Shown one piece after another: positions 1 through 6,019 of a DNA stretch of 8,061 bases. Source of the DNA: Rhodocyclaceae bacterium (GTDB lineage Bacteria > Pseudomonadota > Gammaproteobacteria > Burkholderiales > Rhodocyclaceae); contig JADFDL010000069.1 in NCBI GenBank assembly GCA_018262875.1, positions 1-8,061 on the forward strand. The letters run 5' to 3'. A program made the translations under genes and the position numbers. Positions within the stretch are counted from its first letter, which is position 1. Every line of letters begins with the position of its first letter. Below the pieces are notes generated by a model. That model worked only from the letters and a program-made list of their open reading frames with translations. It was not told the DNA's origin and searched no databases.

Positions 1-659
1 ACCGTGTCGATCTGGTCGAACGCCGGATCGACGGCCTGGCACTTGCGGCGGATGCGCTTGATGTGGGAAGTGATGGTGCCCTCGTCCACCACCAGCCTGG
101 CGTCGTGCATCAGCTGGTCGCGGTCCTTCACGTGGCCGGGAAACTTCGCCAGGGTGTGCACCATCCAGAACTCGGTCAAAGTCAGTTCCACCGGCACGGC
201 GTTCCAGCTCGCCACAAGGCGCTTGGCGTCGAGCCGGAGCGGCCCGCGCTCGAGCACCTCCTCCTGCGCCTCGGGTTCGCCCAGCACGTCGACACGGCGG
301 AACAGCGCGGCGATGCGCGCCAAGAGATGCGGCAGGCTGATGTCCTTGGTCAGGTAGTCGTCGGCGCCGAGGCGCAGGCCGGAGACAATGTCGAAATCGG
401 AATCGCGCGCCGAGAGGAAGATGATCGGCAGGCGCGGCGACAGCGCGCGCAATTCGCGGCACAACTCGAAGCCGCCCTCCGGCTCGTCGCCGAGGCCGAT
501 GTCGATTACCGCCAGGTCGGGCAGGCGCGTGCGGAACGCCGCCAGCGCCTCGGGCCGGCCGGCGTAGGCGGCCACCTCGTAGCCCTGGCGCGCCAGCGCC
601 TCCGCGTAATTGGCGCGGATGGCGGCTTCGTCCTCGACGATGGCGATGCGTTTCGGCAT
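1..659 (-). CDS. pdsR: PdsR-like OmpR-family response regulator (partial, C-terminus cut by window edge)
   Basis: Two-component DNA-binding response regulator. Translating the minus strand from the ATG at 659-657 gives 219 codons with no stop before the left edge. Residues 1-120 form a receiver domain: acidic pocket E9-D10, phospho-acceptor D53 in VIDIGLGDEPEGGFELCREL, Ser83 in the IIFLSARD strand, and Lys105 in ADDYLTK. Residues about 135-219 form an OmpR/PhoB winged helix, with the predicted recognition helix near T195-K206 (TITSHIKRIRRK). The family normally has about 227 residues, so roughly eight to ten are missing. The stretches IGLGDEPEGGFELCRELRAL, SARDSDFDIVSGLRLGADDY and AVDPAFDQIDTV match my memory of the proteobacterial dedicated sortase system regulator, PdsR, which normally pairs with the kinase PdsS near a class-GN sortase, its target and PdsO. 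None of these is visible here; they may lie off the left edge. The OmpR-family call is near certain. The PdsR subfamily is likely, from recalled similarity only. The start has no clear Shine-Dalgarno. Confidence 0.87.
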   Translation of the reverse strand, partial: MPKRIAIVEDEAAIRANYAEALARQGYEVAAYAGRPEALAAFRTRLPDLAVIDIGLGDEPEGGFELCRELRALSPRLPIIFLSARDSDFDIVSGLRLGADDYLTKDISLPHLLARIAALFRRVDVLGEPEAQEEVLERGPLRLDAKRLVASWNAVPVELTLTEFWMVHTLAKFPGHVKDRDQLMHDARLVVDEGTITSHIKRIRRKCQAVDPAFDQIDT

Positions 660-666
660 GCGGCGG

Positions 667-672
667 ACTATA
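667..672 (-). promoter_or_regulatory. candidate -10 box of the pdsR promoter, possibly leaderless
   Basis: On the minus strand this hexamer reads TATAGT, five of six matches to the sigma-70 -10 consensus. Its downstream edge lies only seven bases from the regulator's ATG, so transcription would begin at or within a base or two of the start codon. No TTGACA-like -35 is seen 16-18 bases upstream, where the sequence is GC-rich, and no purine-rich ribosome binding site fits between the box and the ATG. If the box is real, the promoter would need an activator and the message would be leaderless or nearly so. It is a six-base match, so chance is possible. Confidence 0.35.
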
Positions 673-715
673 CCGAAAACACCGGAGCGCGGCGCATCGG
701 GCCGCAAAAACCATG

Positions 716-733
716 ATTTCGCCACAATTCGCC
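716..733. repeat. 10-bp-period direct repeat, candidate response-regulator operator
   Basis: ATTTCGCC (716-723) and AATTCGCC (726-733) are identical at seven of eight positions and start exactly ten bases apart. OmpR/PhoB-family regulators commonly bind direct repeats of about 10-11 bp, and the adjacent divergent gene encodes such a regulator, so this is a plausible autoregulatory site about 57-75 bases upstream of the pdsR start. It is also the most AT-rich part of the intergenic region. I see no third copy in phase on either side, and the true PdsR motif is unknown to me, so the assignment is inference. Confidence 0.25.
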
Positions 734-841
734 GCCAGCTTTCCAGCATGCGGCCCAACCCGAAGCGGATTGCCCTGTTTCAATGCGCGCCAGGACGAAA
801 AGAAAAAGGGCGCGCGGCTTCGATTCCTTGCGGCTGTGCAC

Positions 842-847
842 TAGAAT
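842..847 (+). promoter_or_regulatory. candidate -10 box for the A2M-pbpC operon
   Basis: TAGAAT matches the sigma-70 -10 consensus at five of six positions and would place the transcription start near base 854, leaving a leader of about 20 bases that still contains the GGAGGT site before the ATG at 875. The -35 is poor: TTCGAT lies 17 bases upstream at 819-824. This is the best-placed -10-like hexamer I found just ahead of the gene, but it is weak evidence; an activator or alternative sigma factor could be involved. Confidence 0.3.
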
Positions 848-865
848 TCATCCAGCATTTTCATC

Positions 866-871
866 GGAGGT
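866..871 (+). promoter_or_regulatory. ribosome binding site of the A2M gene
   Basis: GGAGGT is a near-perfect Shine-Dalgarno sequence ending three bases before the ATG at 875. The spacing is a little short, but it is the only strong site in this region. It fixes 875 as the start, consistent with the hydrophobic N-terminal anchor beginning about ten residues later. Confidence 0.75.
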
Positions 872-874
872 GTC

Positions 875-3800
875 ATGCAAATCCTCGAACGCGCAAAGCA
901 GGCCGGCATCGCGCCGCTCGCCCTGGTCGCCACCCTGGTGCTCCTCGCCGGGGGCTACTTCCTCGCCTCGCACCTGACGGGGGAGGAGGAGGGCGGCCCC
1001 TCCGCCGAAGGCGTGAAGTTCGAAGTGGTGGACGCGGCGCACCGCGAACTCGACGGTTCGCCCGCCCTGGCGCTGTCGTTCAGCCTGCCGCTCGATCCGC
1101 GCAGCGACTACGGCAAGTTCGTGCAGGTGCTGGAAATGCCCTCCGCCAACCAATCCGCCCCCGCCGCGGCGCGCAACGGCGACGACGAGGACGTCGAGGA
1201 GGAGGACAGCCCGCGCCTGCCCGGCCAGCAGGAGAGCCAGACCAGCCGCAGCGCGAAGGACACCGCGCTCGAGGGCGGCAAGCCGGTCGCCGGCGCCTGG
1301 GTGGTCGGCGAGAACCCGCGCCTGCTGTTCTTCCCGCACATCAAGCCGCAGACGCGCTACGTCGTGCGCGTGCAGGCCGGCCTCGCCGCCAAGGACGGCG
1401 CCGCGCTCGGCGAGGAGGCGCGCTTCTCGGTCCGCACGGCGGCGGTCGTGCCGGCCTTCTATTTCGCCAGCCGCGGCATGGTCCTGCCGGCGGCGCAGAA
1501 CGGCGGCCTGCCGGTGACCACGGTAAACGTCCCCGAGGTCGACATCCAGTTCCTCAAGGTCAAGCCGGACCAGCTGCCGGCCTTCCTCGAGAAGGTGCTG
1601 GCCGGCCCGGTGCGCCAGGCGCGCGGCGGCGAAGGCGAAGAGGGCGACGACGAAGACGGCGGCTACTACTACAGCCAGGGCACGCGCCTGCGCGGCGCGG
1701 TGAACGGCTGGGAGCTCGACCAGCTCAACAAGATGACGACCAGCGCCTTCATCGGCCGCTTCGTCACCGAGCAGAAGCAGAACCGCCGCGGCGTCACCTT
1801 CATTCCGGTGGAAAGCATCCCGGCGCTGCGCGAGCCGGGCGTCTACGTCGCGGTGATGACGCAGCCCAACCGTTTCCGCCACGAGTTCCAGACGACCTAC
1901 TTTTACGTCAGCGACCTCGGCCTGCACGTGCGCCAGTACACCAACAGCGGCGCCGACGCCTACGTCAGTTCGCTGGTCAGCGGCAAGGCCGTCTCCGGCG
2001 TCGAGGTGAGCTGGATCGACGCCAAGGGCCGGACGCTGACGCGCGGCGAAACCGACGGCGACGGCCGCAGCGCCTTCGCCGAGCGGCCGAAGGCGGCGCG
2101 GATGGTGATGGCGAAAAAAGGCGATCACATGTCGCTGGTCGCCTTCAAGGAGCCGGCGCTCGACCTCGCCGAATTCGACATCGCCGGCATGCCCTACGTG
2201 CCGGTGCGCCTGTTCGCCTACAGCGGCCGCAACCTGTATCGTCCGGGCGAGCGCTTCGACATCTCCGTCATGGCGCGCGACGCCGACGGCCGCGGCGTAC
2301 CGCCGCAGCCGGTCCAGGCGATCCTGCGCCGGCCCGACGGCAAGGCGCAGTGGACCGCCACCTGGCAGCCGGAGGCCGCCTTCCCCGGCTACTACCGGCG
2401 CGCCATCGAACTGCCGGCCGATGCCGCGACGGGTTCCTGGAGCCTCGAGCTGCGCGCCGACCCGGCGGCCAAGGTCGCCGGCACCAGCCTGCGTTTCAAC
2501 GTCGAGGAATTCCTGCCCGAGCGCATGAAGCTCGACCTTGCCAGCGAGAGCGAACGGCTCGATGCCCAATCCGGCTGGCAGGTCGACGCGACCGGGCGCT
2601 ATCTCTACGGCGCGCCCGCCGCCGGCAACCGCCTGCTCGGCGTCGCCACCGTCGAGCGCAACCGCAACCCGCTGGCGCAGAAGCTGCCCGGCTTCGTCTT
2701 CGGCGATGCCGACGAGGACACGGTCCGCTCGCGCGCCGAACTGGCCGAGGCGCGCCTCGACGACAAGGGCAAGGCGAGCATGGCGGTCGACCTGCAGCCC
2801 GTCGCCAAGCGTCGCTCGCCCTTCACGGTGCGCGCCACGCTGAGCCTGCTGGAAAGCGGCGGCCGGCCGGTGGTGCGCAGCATCGAGCGGATCTATTGGC
2901 CGGCGCCGGTGCTGGTCGGCCTGCGGCCGCTGTTCGTCGGCGCCTATGCGCGCGAAGGCGCGCCGGCCGACTTCGAGGTGGTGCGCGCCGACACCGCCGC
3001 GACCCTGAAGGCCGGCACCGCCCTGCCGGTGCGCCTGTTCCGCGAGAACCGCAACTACTACTGGCGCTTCGACGACCAGCGCGGCTGGCACTCCGGCTTC
3101 AGCGAGACCGACGAGCTGGTGGCGACCACCCAGGTCTCCATCCCCGCCGGCGGGCGCGGCAAGCTCAGCCTGCCGGTCAAGTACGGCCGCTACCGCATCG
3201 AGGTGCTCGACCCCGAAACCAAATTGACCACGCGCTTCCGCTTCTACGCCGGCTGGTCCGCCAAGGACGACGAAACGCAGGGCGTGCGGCCGGACCGCGT
3301 CGCGCTCAAGCTCGACAAGCCGGCCTACGCCGACGGCGAGAAGGCGCGCCTGACCATCACGCCGCCGCACGCCGGCGAGGCGCTGGTGACGGTGGAAGGC
3401 GACAAGGCCCTCTGGGTGCGCCGCCTCCCGGTCGCCGCCGACGGCACCGAGATCGACATCCCGCTCGACAAGGACTGGAAGCGCCACGACCTCTACGTCT
3501 CGGTGACGGTCCTGCGCCCCGGCAATGCCGGCGAGAAAGTGACGCCGGCGCGCTCGATCGGCCTCGTGCACCTGCCGCTGGAGCGCGGCAACCGCAAGCT
3601 CGGCGTCACGCTCGACGCGCCGAAGAAAATGGAGCCGAACCGCCCGCTCAAGGTGAAGGTGAAAGTGCCGGAAGCGGCGGGCCAGAAGACGATGGTGACA
3701 CTGTCCGCGGTGGACGTCGGCATTCTCAACATCACCCGCTTCGCCAGCCCCGATCCGTTCGGCTTCTTCTTCGCCAAGCTGCGCTACGGCGCCGACGCCT

Positions 3801-6013
3801 ACGACATCTACGGCCGCCTGATCGAGAAGATGGACGGCCAGAAGGGCAAGCTCAAGTTCGGCGGCGACACGGCGCCGAAGCCGACGCGCAGCCTGCCCAG
3901 CAAAGTCCGCCTGATCGACCTCTTCAGCGGCCCGGTCGCGCTCGACGCCAGGGGCGAGGCGGAGATCAGCCTGCCGGTGCCCGACTTCAACGGCAGCCTG
4001 CGCCTGATGGCGGTGGCGGCGGCCGGCGAACGCTACGGCATGCAGGAGGCGGAGGTCACCGTCGCCGCCCCGCTGGTGGTGGAGCTGGCGACGCCGCGCT
4101 TCCTCTCCGTAGGCGACAGCGCCGTGCTGGCGATGGACGTGCAGAACCTCGCCGGCGCGAACCAGGAAGTCAGCATCGCCGTCAGCAGCCGCGACGGCCT
4201 GCTGATCCGCAACGGCACGCAGAAGGTCTCGCTCAAGGACCGGCAGAAGCGCATCCTGCGCGTGCCCATCGAGGCCGGCACGGCCATCGGCCTGACCGAG
4301 GTGCAGGTGCGCGTGGAAGGCGCGCAGACCCGGCTCGACCGCAGCTTCCCGCTGCAGGTGCAGGCGCCGACGCCGCGCCAGTCGGTCATGCGGCGCGTGG
4401 TCGTGGCGCCCGGCGAGACCGTCGAGATCCGCGATGCCGAGGTCGGCGGCTTCTTCCGCCAGACCGTCGCCGCGACGCTCGCCATCTCGGACAAGGCGCC
4501 CATCGACGTGCGCAGCGCCGTGCAGGGCCTGCTCGCCTATCCCTACGGCTGCGGCGAGCAGACCACCAGCACCGCCTACCCGCACGTCTTCATCGACGAG
4601 GCGGCCGCCAGGCAGTTCGGCCTCAAGCCCTACACGCAGGCGCAGCGCGCCGAGATGCTGGAGAAGGCCATCGCGCGCCTGGCCGGCATGCAGGCGCCCA
4701 ACGGCGGCTTCAGCCTGTGGGGCAACCTCTCCGAGTACCAGTACTGGCTCTCGGCCTACATCACCCATTTCCTCACCGATGCGCGCGAGCAGGGCTTCAA
4801 CGTGCCGGCCGAGATGGAGAAGCGCGCCGTCGAGTTCCTCCTCAAGGGATTGCAGGAAGGCGTCGCCGGCCTGCCGAGCGGGCCGGTGAGCTACAACGAG
4901 AACTCGGTGTGGAACGACTACCGCTACGCCGGCTCCGGCCGCTTCGGCGTGTTGGCCTACGGCGCCTACGTGCTGGCGCGCCAGGGCAAGGCGCCGCTGG
5001 CCACCCTGCGCCAGCTGCACGAGTCGCAGGCGGCCTCGCACTCCGGCCTCGGCCTGGTGCACCTGGGCCTGGCGCTCAAGCTGATGGGCGACGATGCGCG
5101 CGCCAAAAGCGCCATCGAAGCCGGCCTGAAGAAGCCGCGCAGCGGCAACTACTGGTGGGGCGACTACGGCAGCAACCTGCGCGACTGGGCGCTGATGTAC
5201 GTGCTGCTGGAAAAGCACAAGCTCAACCCGGAAGGCCGCGAGAACCTGGTCAGCCAGGTGGCCGGCGAGATGGAGCGCAACCGCTACTACAGCACGCAGG
5301 AGAAGCTCGCCCTGTTCCTGCTCGGCCGCCAGTTCGCCGACCAGGCCGGCGAGGCATGGACGGCGGAAATGATCGCGGCGGGCAAGCCGCAGCCGGTCGG
5401 CGGCAAGGGCACGCAGTTCCAGCCCCTGTCGGCGGGCGAGATCGCCGCCGGGGTGAAGATCCGCAACACGCACAAGGAGCGGCTCTTCGTCGAACTGAAC
5501 TTCGCCGGCAATCCGGCGAAGATGCCGGCCGCGCGCACCGACGTCTTCAACGTCAGGCGCGAGTGGTACGGCGCCGACGGCAAGCCCTTGGGTAACCGCC
5601 CCCTGCGCGTCGGCGAGACCGTGCTCGTGCGCCTCAACGTCAAAACCGCCGGGCGCTACGCCAACGGCCTGGTGGTGGACTACATCCCGGCCGGCCTCGA
5701 GATCGAGAACGCCAACATCGTGCAAGGCGAGCAGTCGACGGTCACCATCGCCGGCATCGACCCGCGCCAGGCGATGCAGGACACCCGCATCAAGCACGTC
5801 GAGTTCCGCGACGACCGCTTCGTGGTGGCGGCCCGGCTGAACCAGGAGATGAATTTCTTCTACCGCGCCCGCGTCGTCACGCCGGGCCGCTTCGTCGTGC
5901 CGCCGACCTACGTCGAGGACATGTACCAGCCGCAGATCTACGGCCTCGCCGGCGGCGGCGACATGCTGGAGATCGGCGACGGCCTGGGCGAAGCGGCCGG
6001 CGCGAAGAAGTAA
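875..6013 (+). CDS. yfhM: bacterial alpha-2-macroglobulin, YfhM/ECAM type, thioester-containing protease trap
   Basis: A 1712-residue periplasmic protein facing out from the inner membrane and predicted to trap proteases. Cleavage of its bait region should release a Cys-Gln thioester that links the protease covalently. Residues 11-34 are a hydrophobic anchor with no lipobox cysteine. MG-type beta domains follow, including an MG2-like domain near 440-530 (VPVRLFAYSGRNLYRPGE). A bait-region domain runs from about 809, with the family signature VDVGILNITRF near 945-957 and RYGADAYDIYG just after it. The likely exposed bait, 983-1012, is rich in Lys/Arg. The A2M domain starts near 1013. The thioester GCGEQ is at 1225-1229 (Cys1226, Gln1229), followed by a helical thioester domain and a C-terminal MG10-like domain at about 1595-1690. 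E. coli YfhM has about 1650 residues, so the length is normal. Cys1226 is the only cysteine. Acidic inserts sit at 101-111 and 253-261. The adjacent PBP1C gene supports the assignment. The family is very certain; the trapping function is inferred from homologues. Confidence 0.96.
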   Translation: MQILERAKQAGIAPLALVATLVLLAGGYFLASHLTGEEEGGPSAEGVKFEVVDAAHRELDGSPALALSFSLPLDPRSDYGKFVQVLEMPSANQSAPAAARNGDDEDVEEEDSPRLPGQQESQTSRSAKDTALEGGKPVAGAWVVGENPRLLFFPHIKPQTRYVVRVQAGLAAKDGAALGEEARFSVRTAAVVPAFYFASRGMVLPAAQNGGLPVTTVNVPEVDIQFLKVKPDQLPAFLEKVLAGPVRQARGGEGEEGDDEDGGYYYSQGTRLRGAVNGWELDQLNKMTTSAFIGRFVTEQKQNRRGVTFIPVESIPALREPGVYVAVMTQPNRFRHEFQTTYFYVSDLGLHVRQYTNSGADAYVSSLVSGKAVSGVEVSWIDAKGRTLTRGETDGDGRSAFAERPKAARMVMAKKGDHMSLVAFKEPALDLAEFDIAGMPYVPVRLFAYSGRNLYRPGERFDISVMARDADGRGVPPQPVQAILRRPDGKAQWTATWQPEAAFPGYYRRAIELPADAATGSWSLELRADPAAKVAGTSLRFNVEEFLPERMKLDLASESERLDAQSGWQVDATGRYLYGAPAAGNRLLGVATVERNRNPLAQKLPGFVFGDADEDTVRSRAELAEARLDDKGKASMAVDLQPVAKRRSPFTVRATLSLLESGGRPVVRSIERIYWPAPVLVGLRPLFVGAYAREGAPADFEVVRADTAATLKAGTALPVRLFRENRNYYWRFDDQRGWHSGFSETDELVATTQVSIPAGGRGKLSLPVKYGRYRIEVLDPETKLTTRFRFYAGWSAKDDETQGVRPDRVALKLDKPAYADGEKARLTITPPHAGEALVTVEGDKALWVRRLPVAADGTEIDIPLDKDWKRHDLYVSVTVLRPGNAGEKVTPARSIGLVHLPLERGNRKLGVTLDAPKKMEPNRPLKVKVKVPEAAGQKTMVTLSAVDVGILNITRFASPDPFGFFFAKLRYGADAYDIYGRLIEKMDGQKGKLKFGGDTAPKPTRSLPSKVRLIDLFSGPVALDARGEAEISLPVPDFNGSLRLMAVAAAGERYGMQEAEVTVAAPLVVELATPRFLSVGDSAVLAMDVQNLAGANQEVSIAVSSRDGLLIRNGTQKVSLKDRQKRILRVPIEAGTAIGLTEVQVRVEGAQTRLDRSFPLQVQAPTPRQSVMRRVVVAPGETVEIRDAEVGGFFRQTVAATLAISDKAPIDVRSAVQGLLAYPYGCGEQTTSTAYPHVFIDEAAARQFGLKPYTQAQRAEMLEKAIARLAGMQAPNGGFSLWGNLSEYQYWLSAYITHFLTDAREQGFNVPAEMEKRAVEFLLKGLQEGVAGLPSGPVSYNENSVWNDYRYAGSGRFGVLAYGAYVLARQGKAPLATLRQLHESQAASHSGLGLVHLGLALKLMGDDARAKSAIEAGLKKPRSGNYWWGDYGSNLRDWALMYVLLEKHKLNPEGRENLVSQVAGEMERNRYYSTQEKLALFLLGRQFADQAGEAWTAEMIAAGKPQPVGGKGTQFQPLSAGEIAAGVKIRNTHKERLFVELNFAGNPAKMPAARTDVFNVRREWYGADGKPLGNRPLRVGETVLVRLNVKTAGRYANGLVVDYIPAGLEIENANIVQGEQSTVTIAGIDPRQAMQDTRIKHVEFRDDRFVVAARLNQEMNFFYRARVVTPGRFVVPPTYVEDMYQPQIYGLAGGGDMLEIGDGLGEAAGAKK
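3821..3910 (+). other. probable bait region of the A2M protein
   Basis: Residues 983-1012 lie between the conserved RYGADAYDIYG segment and the start of the A2M domain (LIDLFSGPVAL), where bacterial A2Ms place their exposed protease-cleavable segment. Eight of the thirty residues are Lys or Arg (K985, K990, K992, K994, K1002, R1005, K1010, R1012), with few bulky hydrophobics, which favours trypsin-like attack. The boundaries are estimated from the flanking conserved motifs. Confidence 0.55.
4547..4561 (+). other. thioester motif GCGEQ within the A2M gene
   Basis: These five codons encode G1225-C1226-G1227-E1228-Q1229, the internal thioester formed between the Cys side chain and the Gln. The preceding AYPY and following TTSTAYPH agree with the family. 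E. coli YfhM carries CLEQ, while animal A2M and complement proteins carry CGEQ; this protein has the second form. All residues needed to form the thioester are present, so the trap is predicted to be active. Confidence 0.93.
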
Positions 6014-6019
6014 GCGGCC

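Noticed and set aside
63..716. A plus-strand open frame of 217 codons across the regulator gene
   Set aside because: The minus strand encodes an intact receiver domain and winged helix over the same bases, so this is a shadow.
814..835. GCGGCT repeated 16 bases apart just before the A2M promoter region
   Set aside because: Six GC-rich bases recur constantly in this sequence, and there is no symmetry or conserved extension.
742..858. TCCAGCAT repeated at 742-749 and 851-858
   Set aside because: An exact 8-bp repeat somewhere in about 215 bases is fairly likely by chance, and the spacing of 109 bases fits no known operator arrangement.
783..977. A short plus-strand frame (64 codons) leading into the A2M start, as a possible leader peptide
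   Set aside because: It has no ribosome binding site, overlaps the A2M gene by over 100 bases in another phase, and its product is Arg/Ser/Pro-rich without features.
610..5595. A plus-strand open frame of 1661 codons overlapping the A2M gene in another phase
   Set aside because: The product is dominated by Arg, Ala, Gly and Pro and has no domain; it is a composition shadow of the real gene.
6001..6019. A terminator or separate promoter between the A2M and pbpC genes
   Set aside because: Only six bases separate the stop and the start; there is no hairpin or T-run and no room for a promoter outside coding sequence.
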